64,000 bases of DNA from Branchipolynoe longqiensis (GCA_030323885.1 CM059190.1:107041590-107105589), one strand, 5' to 3'; shown: positions 45,495 to 56,689, counted from the first letter of the stretch. Notes: generated by a model not told the origin, from the sequence alone. A program made the numbers and translations.

Positions 45495-45720
45495 ATTATG
45501 TTTTTTGTGATGGTTTATTTACCCTGTCCATAACGAGTAAGTCGCATTATGGCTTGTTTTCATCGCTGAACAGCAATAGTCTTAATTTGGGAGTAGCCTT
45601 GTCATCTTAGCTGTTCGTAGTTATGTTAGTTTTTTTGTGGGGTAGCTTATGTAGGTTGCCTCTTTACATCCTCTGCCATTTCACCAACTGTAAGCCAATA
45701 TAAGTAGACACTGGATACTG
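45495..45720 (+). repeat. Dispersed repeat F, uninterrupted copy (empty site)
   Basis: 'TTTTTTGTGATGGTTTATTT', 'CCATAACGAGTAAGTCGCAT', 'TATGGCTTGTTTTCATCGCT' and 'AACAGCAATAGTCTTAATTT' align to 17056-17103 joined to 20952-21000. This is the counterpart of the composite element's target without the insertion. Like its partner it lies directly after a long tandem array. Confidence 0.72.
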
Positions 45721-45799
45721 GAAAGACTTCATGTGTAATACTCGGTCTGTTTTAGACGAGGTTGTCATTCACCCCTAATCTGAGTGAGGCTGAATCTTT

Positions 45800-46765
45800 T
45801 ATTATACACATGCACACCGACACACACAAACACACAGACACACACATACATGCACACAGACACACACAGACACACACATACACACATGCACACAGACACA
45901 CATATGCACACACACATACACACACAGACACACACATACACACATGCACACAGACACACACAGACACACACAGGCACGCACAGACACACACAGGCACACA
46001 CAGGCACACACAGGCACACATGCACACAGACACACAGGCACACACAGACACACAGACACACACATACACACATGCACACAGACACACACAGGCACACACA
46101 AACACACAGACACACACATACACACATGCACACAAACACACACAGGCACACACAGACACACAGGCACGCACAGACACACACAGACACACATGCACACATG
46201 CACACACAGACACACACAGACACACACAGGCACACACAGACACACACAGACACACATGCACACAGACACACACAGGCACACACAGACACACATGCACCCA
46301 TGCACACACAGACACACACAGGCACACACAGACACACACAGGCACACACATACACACACAGACACACACAGATACACACAGACACACGCAGACAGACGCA
46401 CACAGACACACACAGAAACACACAGACAAATGCAAACACGCGCAGGCACACACATACACAGGCAGACAGACACACACATACACACACAGACACACACATA
46501 CATACACAGGCACACACAGACACACACAGGCACACACAGACACACACAGACACATGCAGACAGGCACACACAGACACACGCAGACACACGCAGACACACG
46601 CAGACACACACAGACACACAGACACACACGGACCCACACATACACACAGGCACATACACAGAATCTGCACATATATCTATTCATACACAGACACACACAG
46701 ACACACACATACACACACAGACACCCATACACACATACACACATGCACACTGACACACACTGGTC
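45800..46765. repeat. (CACAGACACA)n microsatellite, about 1 kb
   Basis: CACACACAGACACACACAG words with GGCACACACAG and ATGCACACAGAC variants. Frames of 270-400 codons on both strands (His/Thr or Cys/Val rich) are artefacts. Confidence 0.97.
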
Positions 46766-46959
46766 CAGGATCACACAAGCTGGTTGGTGCATTGAATGGC
46801 TGCCCTGGTTTCTTTATGTAGTTAAAGTCTCTATGCAGGATTTCTACTTTTCAAGCCAACTCATAAATTACTGGTTCCCCTTCACACCGGTACGACCTGG
46901 GCGGGCACTCTCAGAGCCAGGCACCTACCTGCCTGCACCCAGTCCCTACTTACATATCT
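46766..46959. other. Intergenic DNA
   Basis: No feature recognised. Confidence 0.4.
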
Positions 46960-47428
46960 GAGTGTCTCAGTGTGTGTGTCTCAGTGTGTGTTGATGTGTG
47001 TGTTGAGTGTGCTACTGTGTACGTGTTTGAATGTGTGTGCTGCTGTGAGTGTGTGTGAGTATGTGTACTGGTGTGCGTGTTTTTCAGTATATGCATTTTA
47101 TTGTGTGTATTGGTGTGCATGTGTTTGAGTGTGTGCATTGATTTGCGTGTGTTTGAGTGTGTTTGAGTGTGTGTATTTATGTGCGTGTGTTTGAGTGTGT
47201 GTATTGGTGTGCATGTGTTTGAGTGTGTGTATTGATGTGCGTGTGTTTGAGTGTGTTTGAGTGTGTATATTTATGTGCGTGTGTTTGAGTGTGTGTATTG
47301 GTGTGCATCTGTTTGAGTGTGTGTATTGGTGTGTGTGTTAGAGTGTGTGTATTGGTGTGCGTGTGTGTGAGTGTGTGCACTGCTGTGCATGTGTTTGAGG
47401 GTGTGTATTGGTGTGCTTGTTTGAGTTA
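46960..47428. repeat. GT-rich minisatellite (GTGTGTTTGAGTGTGTGTAT)
   Basis: Units of about 30-36 bp built from GTGTGTTTGAGTGTG and TATTGGTGTGCATG words. A block at 47142-47210 is nearly repeated at 47228-47310. Confidence 0.9.
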
Positions 47429-47639
47429 ACCCTTCATAATAACGGGACGCCGTGAATATGGCCTATGCTGCCGACACGGTGTAAAGAAACTACCAATCAA
47501 TCAATCAATCATAATAACGTTTGTGTTCAACGGTATAAGGAGTTAGCGTAGCATACGGTATGGGGTTGGTAGGTGGCGGCTCGTGGAGTTGAGGCTTAGG
47601 AGGTTGTGCAGATGTTTGTGACGGCTAGTTGAATGCGTA
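47429..47639. other. Intergenic DNA with (CAAT)n
   Basis: A short (CAAT)n tract occurs at about 47492-47511, preceded by 'ACACGGTGTAAAGAAACTAC'. Confidence 0.5.
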
Positions 47640-48625
47640 AGCTGCTGAGCACCGAGGGTGATGAGGATGGGGGCGGCAGGTTGGTAGTCGGCAGCGGGGG
47701 AGGAGGGTGGGCGTGGGGGGGTGGGGGTGTGGTGGGGTGGGGAGGTGGGGGGTGGGGTGGGGGTGGGGGGGGGGTGGGTGGGGGGGTGGGGGGTGGGGGG
47801 GTGGGGGGGTGGGGGGAGGGGGGGGGGTGGGGGTGGGGGGGGTGGGGTGGGGTGGGTGGGTGGGTGTGGGGGTGTGGGGGAGGTGGTGGAGGGCTGGGGT
47901 GGGGATGGGGTGGGGTGGGGGAGGGTTGGGCTGGGTGTGGGAGGTGGGGGTAGTGGTGGGTGAAAGTGGTGGGTGTGGGGGTGTGGGGGAGGTTGGTTTA
48001 TTGGGGAGGGCTGGGGTGGGATTGGAGGTGGAGGTGGGGGCGGGATGGGGTTGGGGGTGGAGTGGAGGTGGGGGTGGATGTGGGTCTTGTAAAGGCGTTT
48101 TGTGAATGTGGGGTGTGGTGCGGGTGGGGAGGATGGGGTGGGGGTGGAGGTGGAGGTGGGGTGGAGGTGGGTGTGGGGTGGGGGTGTGGTGTGGTAGTGG
48201 GTGCTGGGGGTGGGGTGGGGATGGAGGTTGAGGTGGGGGTAAGGGTGGGGTGTTTTACAATAAGGGTGGGTGTGGGGGTGTGGTGGAGTGGGGGAGGGCT
48301 GGATGGTGGGTGGAGGTGGAGTTCGGGGAGGGCTGGGAGGGGGTGAAGTGGTGGTGGACTAGGGGGGGTGGATGTGGGTGTAAGGGTGAATGTGGGGGTG
48401 TGGTGCGGGTGCGGGAGGGATGGGGTGGGGGTGGAGGTGGAGGTGGGGGTGAAGGTGGGTGTGGGGTGGGGGTGTGGTGTGGGTGCTGGAGGGCTGGGGT
48501 GGGGATGGAGGTGGAGGTGGGGGTAGAGGTGGGTGTAAGGGTGGGTGTGGGGGTGTGGTGGAGTGGGGGAGGGCTGGGGTGGGGGTGGAGGTGGAGGTGG
48601 GGGTGGAGGTGGGTGTAAGGGTGGG
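47640..48625. repeat. G-rich plus-strand tract (GGGTGGGG)n
   Basis: About 1 kb contains almost no C on the plus strand. The first half is GGGTGGGGTGGGGG; the second is 'GGTGGAGGTGGGGGTGGAGG' in units of roughly 110-250 bp (block markers 'GTGGGGGTGTGGTG', 'GGGGGAGGGCTGGGGTGGG'). It has many runs of three or more G's, as expected for G-quadruplex formation. Confidence 0.93.
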
Positions 48626-48639
48626 TCCAGTCTCACCGC

Positions 48640-48895
48640 CAGATTCAATAAATACTTAATGCTGAAAAGTCCGATCAAAGCATCAACATTTCAAAACCAA
48701 AAATCTTATCGAGATTTGAACCTACATATCCAACTTCGATACTGGTGCATTTATTAAGCATTTGTTGCTACACAGAAGGACCACTAAATCACTATAATAT
48801 ACCATGTTGCTGCTGAAATCTTATGGTCTCACAATTTTGATGTGCTTGCCAACATTAATTTGCCTTGTTTTCAAATCAAATAACTCCAACGCTAG
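48640..48895 (+). repeat. AT-rich dispersed repeat G, copy 3
   Basis: 'AAAAGTCCGATCAAAGCATC', 'CGAGATTTGAACCTACATAT', 'TGCATTTATTAAGCATTTGT', 'CACAATTTTGATGTGCTTGC'. It aligns with the front half of 32216-32600 and starts within about 15 bp of the G-rich array. Confidence 0.8.
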
Positions 48896-49361
48896 CCCCT
48901 ACTCTAGTCGGGTAGTTTCCAGCTTAACTTGCGGGGTCTATTGGACGAGGTAAATAAGGCGAGACAATATGAGTCTGCTAATATCTCCTCCTCCTGCTGT
49001 TGGCAAGCAACCAATGTGACAGGGCGGGGTCCTGGTGACTGCATGGCTTTGGTACATTAGCGACATGGTTGTGAATGGCTGTGAGCGATATGTGGGCGGG
49101 GCTGCATTGAGAGGAGCTGTGTTCTAAGCGGCTAGCCGGGCTCAGGCTCTGTGTCACACTGTGGGGGCGGGGTGTATAGACGCGGGGAGTGGATGAAGGA
49201 TGGTGGAGGTGTACTACAGCTAATCACAACAGACGAGGATGTGTCAGTAATACACGTGTACAATTAAAACTTACTTACTGTGTTGCCATGGTATTTCTCC
49301 TCGTGAACCAAATAGACTTGACAAACTGGCGTCACCTCAGTATTAATGTGACATCTCCCTG
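48896..49361. other. Intergenic DNA upstream of the LTR element
   Basis: No gene recognised. Confidence 0.45.
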
Positions 49362-49366
49362 GATAC

Positions 49367-49479
49367 TGTAAGATATGTAAGTACCCGAATGCCCCCGCAT
49401 ATCACGGCGTGACGTCATGAGGTTTCGTATCACATAAATGTCAGTTCATACAAGAACTCCGAGTGCGAACATCATTACA
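49367..49479 (+). repeat. 5' LTR
   Basis: It starts TGTAAGATATGTAAGTACCC and ends AACATCATTACA. It differs from the 3' LTR by about a dozen changes, about half of them indels, so the insertion is old. Confidence 0.92.
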
Positions 49480-49498
49480 TGGTGGTCAGATGTTGAGG
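49480..49498 (+). promoter_or_regulatory. Probable primer binding site
   Basis: TGGTGGTCAGATGTTGAGG follows directly after the LTR. A TGG start at this place is the normal complement to the CCA end of a primer tRNA. The tRNA is not identified. Confidence 0.6.
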
Positions 49499-49739
49499 AG
49501 CAACTATGGCGCTTTTACGGGTTGAAACACCAGGATATCTGAATCCTGGACGAGAAGAGGCGGTCAATGGCGATGTTGGATACATGGCTGTGAAAGTTAC
49601 GCTGTAGCTGCGGTGTTCCGACGAAAACTGAAAGGATCCAGTGCTGGCGTTTTTGCATGTGGGTGTGTAGAAGGCGCAAAAGATTTCATCGGACGTTTGC
49701 ATTGAAGGAACAGACAAGGAACAAAGATTGGTCCATAAA

Positions 49740-50275
49740 CAGATGCATTTTCACGGTATTGTTGAGGAAAGACGACATATAACTGTCATTCGATATGAAT
49801 TTCAATTCGTTTAATCAATCAGGGCAGAAAATGGATTCGTATATTAGAGAACTTAAACACAGAATACAGTACTGCTGTTATGAACAGTTGGAGTCAGCGT
49901 TACTGTTCGATTGACTCGGTGCGGTGTTAATGACGATACATTTGCGACAGAAGTTGTTACAATTTGCGGATCTCAAGTTGAAGGAATGTGATACAACTGT
50001 GTCGGTTAAGCGGAAATAAAATCGTGCACAAGTGCAACAGAGGACGTACATACTGTCGCAGCGGGTTGAAAACGGGGTATGCAAGAGCGCAACGATCGGC
50101 TTGCAGGATTCATCTCCTTGGTTACGACAATCAACAGATCGAAGTCAATATCAACAAGCAAGTCGAGGAGACTGTTCGCATATGTGGCCAATGTGGCTTC
50201 AATCACACGAAAAGGAACATGCAGCAAGGGGGAATGAGTGCTTAGGATGTAGAAAGAAAAATGTGACTTCGTAAG
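49740..50275 (+). pseudogene. gag: gag remnant with zinc-knuckle-like motif
   Basis: Fragments in shifting frames look like a Ty3/Gypsy Gag: LRQKLLQFADLKLKECDT near 49937-49991, and later CGQCGFNHTKRN (from about 50183) with ECLGCRKKN in another frame. This fits a Cys/His nucleic-acid-binding knuckle pair. Stops and frame shifts are frequent. The capsid part is too decayed to delimit. Confidence 0.65.
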
Positions 50276-50735
50276 GATGTGCCGTATGCAACAGCCACAG
50301 GAGGAGGAACGCGGGCTATTTATGAAATGATGTGGGGAGCGTCAGTCTCGCTCAGGATGTAAGGAGACAATCCCGAGGAGGAGGTGAATGAGGACCTATT
50401 TGTAGGCACCTTGTGTACGTGATATTTAAAACAAAGATTTGTGGTACACCACTTTCTGTGTTGGGTGGCAAAGATATACAATTAATTAGATACAGATCTG
50501 AGGCAAATATTTTACCATTGAAACTGTTCATTAAGATCAGTAACATGTGTTTACTTCCATCCCTTGTCACTTAGTGAACGTATGGTGGACTTAGGAATTC
50601 GGCCTCATGGACTGGTATCCATGAATGTCGGGGGCCACGAAGTGAAATTTCATGTCACAGATGCTGGCTGTGCCATTACTAGGAAAACAACGTGTGTCCC
50701 AATTGGGCTTGTTGGCACGTTTTGGATGTCGTTGA

Positions 50736-50972
50736 ATGCCATTTGATGGAGATACTGGCGCAGATACTTGTAAGTACAATACTCAATTGTTTTTCGAGAG
50801 GTCTGGTTGGATCAAGGTTAATTGTAAGATTTTCATTGAACAAAATATATGTCCTGTAATGACCCCCTCGTCGAGTGCCATTGGCAATTGTAAGAGTAAA
50901 AGTGGAACTAAACGGGATGTTAGATTAGGAGTTATAGTAAAACTGGACGAACCGACTCCATGGGTTAATTAG
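50736..50972 (+). pseudogene. pol: Retroviral-type aspartic protease remnant
   Basis: An open frame of 78 codons contains the active-site motif DTGAD at about 50751-50765. The second half (the flap and the conserved ILG/LLG region) is not evident, so it is likely truncated by frame shifts. Position between the Gag knuckle and the RT agrees with this. Confidence 0.72.
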
Positions 50973-51080
50973 TCACAATTGTCGTAACCTGGACAATTAC
51001 GGCTATGTCTAGGACCCCTACAAATTAAATAAAGCTAGTTTTAAGGGGGTCCCCTAATCCTGTCTGGTTGTAGAGGAAGT

Positions 51081-51470
51081 GGTGTTCTCTGCATGGTGCC
51101 CGATATTTTTCAGTACTTGATGCAACAGCGTGGTTCTGGCATATTGAATTTGATCATGAAGCTCTCAATTATGTACATTTATAACACCCGATGGGGCAGG
51201 TTCAGGTTTACCCGTCTGCCGTTCGGGGATTATTTAATACGGCAGGAGATATTTCATCAAAGAGATGATTTATTCCCTTATGGATCTTTTCCTGGAGTCA
51301 TGTGGGTAACGGATGATATTTTTGTACATGGTTTTCATACACTTGATGAACATGCTTATGAATTAGCAGCTGTTCTAGAACGTTGCAGACAAGTAAACCT
51401 GAAGCTGAAACCGAAAAAATGTCAAAAATATGTAAAAAACAACGTGAATTATGTCGGACATGTTTAACAT
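51081..51470 (+). pseudogene. pol: Reverse transcriptase remnant
   Basis: In the frame 51093-51467: WGRFRFTRLPFG (RT block preceding the catalytic site), then VTDDIFVHG at about 51306-51332, where the usual Y-x-D-D shows as V-T-D-D. It continues with LERCRQVNLKLKPKKCQ and YVGHV, then a stop. The upstream RT blocks are disrupted. The catalytic motif change could be natural variation in this lineage or decay. Confidence 0.88.
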
Positions 51471-51544
51471 CGAACGGTTTTAAGCCCACAATCAGAAAAA
51501 GATAGAGGCAATATCGGTATGCCCAGTCCCTCGGATAAACATGC

Positions 51545-52110
51545 AGTGCAACGTTCCATTGGGGATGATGGGTTGTGTGCATAAATTTATCCCTAACATG
51601 GCACAAATCACCAAACAATTAGGCAATCTTAAAAAAAGATATAAGCTTGGCATTGGGAGTCGGGTACAAGAAGAAGCATTTCAAAAAGTTAAAATGTTTG
51701 TTAATTACTGCACCCGTGTTGAGGTACTCAATAGTAGGGAAACATTTCGGGTCTCATGTGGATGCGTCCAAATTGGATTTAAGGCGCTACTTTATTCCAA
51801 AACAAACTACCGGTGCAATGGTTCAAATGCATGAGACAAGATCAAATCAGTTATGCAGTAAATAGAAAAAGGAATTGTTGGGATTTGCATTGGTTGTATT
51901 AAATTCATGATTCTATTTATGGTTAACGCAATAACTGTCATATCTGATCCATAAGCCTTGTGGGTGCTATAATGATGAAGCTATCCATTTCTCGGTCGGA
52001 AGGATGCAAACGAATGCGTATGCGATTGCAGATTATAATATTGAAGTACATTACTTAAAGGGGACGGAATTATTCTTTTGCAGATCCTATCGAGAAGCCA
52101 TACAGCGGTG
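51545..52110 (+). pseudogene. pol: RT connection and RNase H remnant
   Basis: HKFIPNMAQITKQLGNL at about 51574-51630 and EEAFQKVKMFV near 51670-51705 are typical of the region after the RT palm. HFGSHVDASKLDL near 51750-51780, in another frame, resembles the RNase H start with its first Asp. 'HYLKGTELFF' near 52049 is the tail of the domain. Several frame shifts. Confidence 0.75.
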
Positions 52111-52339
52111 AAAAACTCCAGAGTGACCTATACGATCAGGATATGTCGATAGCTTGCATTGGTTTGATATGAGTGGTACAAGCTGGGTTATACGGCAAAC
52201 AATGTTGGATTCGACTTAAAGAAGGTTATCGACTTGTCGACACATGGGATGGCGAGGGAGGGCAAATAACTCTCGACCAGATGTTAAACATTTTTTAGGT
52301 GTAAGGACGAAACTGGACCATGTCTGAGGAATCTATTCA

Positions 52340-53130
52340 GAGGATCACAAATGGTTATCCCAAAATCATGCGGACGGATATGTTAGCTAAGTTACATGAG
52401 GCTCCATTTAGGAATAATCAAACGCAAACAATTAGCGCGAGGGACACAGTTTTTGGCCCTGGGCAATGGGGTCATTGAGACAACAGTATTAAGATGCCAT
52501 GTGTGCCAGGAATTTCGAATAAAATGCAGCTAAAGAACCATTAATGAGCATATGATACCCGATTACCGTATAACAAAGTAGAGTAGCAGTGATTCTATTT
52601 CATGTCCAGGATAAGAATTTACTTGGTAATCAGTTGACAATTATTCCAAATTTCCAGGACAAGTTAGCGAAATGATAGAAAAACTACAGTAAGGGCCATT
52701 ATTAATGCTTTGAAGGCAAAAATGATTTAGTAGGTATGGCATTCCGAGATTTGGTAGTGTCAGACATGGTCCCAATTTTCAAGCAAGGAATTTCGTGAAT
52801 TTGCTGATAATTATGGCTTTGATTCAATCTTCACAACCCAATGCACGCGGCAAAAGTAACGGCCAAAGTGAGCGTTCTGTGCAAACATTCAAGTACATGA
52901 TAAAAAAATGTTTGAGGGATGGCACTGGATATTAAACATAGCAATTCTTAACTATAGAAATAAATCATTGGAGGGTGTAGGAGCATCCCCAGGCTCATAT
53001 TTTAATGTCAGACGTTTTAGATCCCGATATACAGTGTTGGATAGTCAACTCAAAGCGACGATACAACCCTCAAAAACATTACAATTACAACATAAACCAA
53101 ACTTATCCAGAGAAGTATTTTGAAAAGGTG
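52340..53130 (+). pseudogene. pol: Integrase remnant
   Basis: Fragments in all three frames follow the Gypsy integrase order: an N-terminal zinc-domain-like part (52360-52530), a core with EFADNYGFDSIFTTQ from about 52794 and an N-x-Q-S-E-R-S stretch near 52866 that holds the expected catalytic Glu region, and a C-terminal part near 53020-53120. It is interrupted by many stops and small deletions. Confidence 0.78.
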
Positions 53131-54047
53131 CAGGGTGGTATAAGGAACATCCACTGTTACAAATAGGAGGGACAAAGTCAAATTCAGGAACTATATAACG
53201 AAATGGGAAGGGAGAGGGAGTGTCATATTGCAGACCGAATGACAATCGGGGGCGAGATTATAAATTCGTAACGATAAAGGAAATATGTTAAGAAGGAAAG
53301 AAAGGTTTAATATTCATGTGTCAAAGACAGCTGTATGGAAATATATAAGGAAGATCTTCTGACTAAACACAACATTCTCCACCTTACACTACACGGTTTT
53401 TATGGTAGGATTAGTAAACCTCCGAAAGTTTTGAAATAAATGGCCACCGAGATTACAACCATACAATAGGTCAGATAAAGAATGGTCACGTTAATGATGT
53501 CAATTAGAATGGACAGTTATGCGTACATGCGTTAGCATGAGTAACACATCGTGCAATAGGTCCAAATAAAGAACATGAACACGGATGTTAGAATAGAATA
53601 GTCTAACGCTGTTGGAGCGTATGGACGTCCGTTTGCGTCCATACAACCGTCTAGTCGGATAGAATAACATGTATTTAAGGTATGTATGGGTTAAAGTTAA
53701 TTACTGTTACACGTTATAACGATATCTGTTCAATAAACCATGTAAGTAGACCCTAAGATAACATCGATTGTAACGAAAGATTAATAGGAACATCGTTGAT
53801 AATTAACGCAGGATTGCATTTCGGTAAGGCAAGAATGGGTGTAGAAGAATATGTACGATTAGAGATATATCATCATTAGCCTACACCTATAACGTCATTT
53901 GTATGGAATTAAGATGATAATTTCATATAATAAATATTATGAAGGATATTCTTTATGGGGTTAAGGTGATATCTTTGTCGGACGGGAGTGTTTTTCAATG
54001 TTAATCAGTCCTTGTTAAACTACCCCCGTCATTGTTAATATTTTACT
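53131..54047. other. Non-coding 3' region of the LTR element
   Basis: AT-rich, no coding motif seen beyond the integrase remnant. Confidence 0.5.
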
Positions 54048-54049
54048 GT

Positions 54050-54065
54050 TATGAAAAGGGGATGA
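54050..54065 (+). promoter_or_regulatory. Polypurine tract
   Basis: The purine-rich ATGAAAAGGGGATGA lies directly before the 3' LTR, the normal site of plus-strand priming. Confidence 0.75.
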
Positions 54066-54180
54066 TGTAGATATGTAAGTAACCGAATGCCCCCGCTATC
54101 ACGGCACGTGAGTCATGAGGTTCGATCACCAATAAAAGTCAGTTACATACAAGAACTCAGAGTGTCGATACATCATTACA
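54066..54180 (+). repeat. 3' LTR
   Basis: Begins TGTAGATATGTAAGTAACCG and ends ACATCATTACA; pairs with the 5' LTR and is followed by GATAC. AATAAAA at 54131-54137 could serve as the polyadenylation signal. Confidence 0.92.
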
Positions 54181-54185
54181 GATAC

Positions 54186-54589
54186 CTCTGTGTAGTGATA
54201 ACTGGTAATGATAATGGAGTCTATGCAGCTGACATGCTTGTAATGTCATGATGTCAACTAATCTCCATCAGTTTATCTGTCTCAGTGTTTTCTGTCTCTA
54301 TTTCCATCTGGCCTTCCAGATGTCTATGTACATTAAAATCCAAACAGACCTTATTTGTGATTTGGTCGTTTCTGGTGGCATGACCCTCCAGCCCTCCACT
54401 TTAAAACAATAGAAAGCATACGAGCAAATCACTTCATTATGTAAATGGTGAGAAGATGCTTAGACAATTTTATTTGGACTTTTCTCTCCTAGTCCTACTG
54501 CCCAGTCACAATGCCATCCCATGCAACCACTGGCGCCACCTATTTTGTTGTTGTGCTACAGCGCCCTTCCAGTTCTTTCAGGCAGAGCC
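54186..54589. other. Intergenic DNA
   Basis: No feature recognised. Confidence 0.45.
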
Positions 54590-54665
54590 ATCATCATCAT
54601 CATCATGCTGTCGGTCGCGATGCGACAAAGACTGCTTTCATTACTTGACTGCTGCTCTCCATTTT
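54590..54665 (-). mobile_element. LINE 3' end, second copy
   Basis: (CATCAT)n followed by 'GATGCGACAAAGACTGCTTT' and 'CATTACTTGACTGCTGCTCT' matches 12823-12897 closely, so it is the same LINE 3' UTR and tail. Beyond 54665 the two copies differ; 54666-54930 may be more of this LINE or unrelated DNA (a 123-codon minus frame spans it without a recognisable domain). Confidence 0.78.
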
Positions 54666-55034
54666 CATGAAAGCTGCCTGCAAAAGTGTTGAAGTGCTGC
54701 TGGCTTTTGCAAGTTACAGCGGGCACTCTTCGGGGGGGAGCAAATAGAGGTTTCACACTGGCAAAAACATGTCCAGACATGCGCAAAACTGTTTCTCCCT
54801 GCAGTGGCAGTTCGGGAGATGTTGGAGTTCCACACATCAACCACCCTTGATGCTGCCACAGTGACATGGTTTTCTGTTTAGGGTTTTCTCCCTTAGCCTT
54901 CGGTTCTGTCAAGAACCTGTACCACAAGGCAGTGGTTTACAACTCTGCAGGGCAGGGGCGTCAAACTCCCTGAGGTATTGCTATACCTGCAATACCTGCA
55001 TACCTGCATACCTGCATACCGGCAGAGCCAAACA
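54666..55034. other. Intergenic DNA or further LINE sequence
   Basis: No clear assignment. Short CCTGCATACCTGCATAC repeats lie at 54985-55022. Confidence 0.4.
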
Positions 55035-55562
55035 ATAATATATTAGCTAATGGGGACATTACTTGACACATGAATTTAGTATATTATATATACTTCGATA
55101 TATATACCTATGAAAAAGACACAGTACAGTTTTATTATATGTTAGCTAATGTGGGACATTACTTGACAAACTAATGTGATATATATATATATATACTTGT
55201 ATATATACCTATAAATAAGACATGATATAGTTGTATTATATGTTAGCTAATGTGGGACATTACTTGACACATGAATGTGATATATATATACTTGTATATA
55301 TACCTATAAATAAGACATGATATAGTTGTATTATATGTTAGCTAATGTGGGACATTACTTGACATATGAACGTGATATATATATACTTGTATATATACCT
55401 ATAAATAAGACATGATATATTTGTATTATATGTTAGCTAACGTGGGACATTACTTGACATATGAATGTGATATATATATACTTGTATATATACCTATAGA
55501 TAAGACATGATATAGTTGTATTATATGTTAGCTAATGTGGGACATTACTTGACATATGAACA
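55035..55562. repeat. ~95-bp tandem array, 5 to 6 units
   Basis: Unit words: 'TTAGCTAATGTGGGACATTA', 'CTTGACATATGAATGTGATA', (TA)n, 'CTTGTATATATACCTATAAA', 'AGACATGATATAGTTGTATT'. The TA tract varies in length. Confidence 0.94.
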
Positions 55563-55674
55563 TGATGCATTATTTATTTATTCCAGCCTCTGTAGAGACG
55601 GCACATTTTTCCGCGCTCCTCCACACGGATGAGTTTTATTTACTGATTACATCTAGCGGCGGTAACCTACATAA
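55563..55674. other. Short unique segment
   Basis: Nothing recognised. Confidence 0.4.
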
Positions 55675-56215
55675 ACAGTCACCACACCCACACACATACA
55701 CCCCCACACCTACATACACATATATATATACACACCCACACACCAACACACACATATACACACCCACACATCTATACACATATACACACCCACACCTACA
55801 CACATCCACACATATACACACCCACACATACACATAGACCTACACACAAGTACACACGTACATACCTACACACATTCACACATACATACTTACATACACA
55901 TAGACCTACACACAATTACACACACATACATACCTACACACATTCACACATACATACTTACATACACATAGACCTACACACAATTACACACGTACATACC
56001 TACACACATTCACACATACCCACATACACATAGACCTACACACAATTTCACACTTACATACCTACACACATTCACACATACCTGCATACACATAGACCTA
56101 CACACAATTACACACGTACATACCTACACACATTCACACATACCCGCATACACATAGACCTACACACAATTACACATGTACATACCTACACACATTCACA
56201 TATACATACACACAA
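55675..56215. repeat. CA-rich array with ~62-bp units
   Basis: After a (CACACC)n start, units of 'CATAGACCTACACACAATTA', 'CACACGTACATACCTACACA' and 'CATTCACACATACC' repeat about six times. Confidence 0.92.
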
Positions 56216-56224
56216 ATCAATTTA

Positions 56225-56412
56225 ATAGATCTGTTATTTCTGAAGCCTATGTGGTTAGAGTTCTGACATGTATGTTATGCTTAGACTTTAAATATCGCCT
56301 AAATTAGTCATTTCAAAGCAATCATATTTCAAAATAAAGTAAAGTAGATTTGGAGATCAACCTAATATATTTATCTCAGAAAATTACAAAGACCATCGGA
56401 CCATGTCAGTGT
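56225..56412 (+). repeat. AT-rich dispersed repeat G, copy 4 (back half)
   Basis: 'CTTTAAATATCGCCTAAATT', 'CATTTCAAAGCAATC', 'AAGTAAAGTAGATTTGGAGA', 'ATATATTTATCTCAGAAA' and 'AAAGACCATCGG' align with the back half of 32216-32600. It starts next to the CA-rich array. Confidence 0.72.
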
Positions 56413-56689
56413 CACTGACCTGCATGCTTTGGAAGGCGATGACCTTTGACCCCTAACAGTGTATCATTGGTATGTGCGCATTGTCTTTGGCATCAGACAA
56501 TATTGTGATGCTGCAACAATTCTTTGCCTCTCAGAACCGTTCCACAAGTGTTGTATACTGACAGCAAGCCTTCACGAACTGCTTGTTTCTGGGTCAAAGG
56601 TGCGAATTATATTGTTCTTATAATTGCTAAAGCTTGGAATACACTGTTCCAATGTAGTCCAAGCTTTGCTCCACCAGCAGTCGTACCTT
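56413..56689. other. Intergenic DNA
   Basis: No feature recognised. Confidence 0.4.

Larger units (their letters stand above)
49367..54180 (+). mobile_element. Ty3/Gypsy-type LTR retrotransposon, complete structure, decayed coding
   Basis: The element is bounded by LTRs of about 113-115 bp that begin TG and end CA. The duplicated target GATAC is at 49362-49366 and 54181-54185. Between them, in order, are gag remnants with a zinc-knuckle-like stretch, a DTGAD protease motif, reverse transcriptase, RNase H and integrase remains. Protease-RT-RNase H-integrase is the Ty3/Gypsy order. Many frame shifts and stops make it inactive. Length is about 4.8 kb, close to the usual 5 kb. Confidence 0.93.

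Noticed and set aside
45762..46961. 399-codon His/Thr-rich ORF and its Cys/Val-rich counterpart
   Set aside because: Product of the CACAGACACA microsatellite.
50736..50972. Independent host aspartic protease
   Set aside because: The DTGAD motif lies between Gag-like and RT-like remains inside the LTR pair, so it belongs to the retrotransposon.
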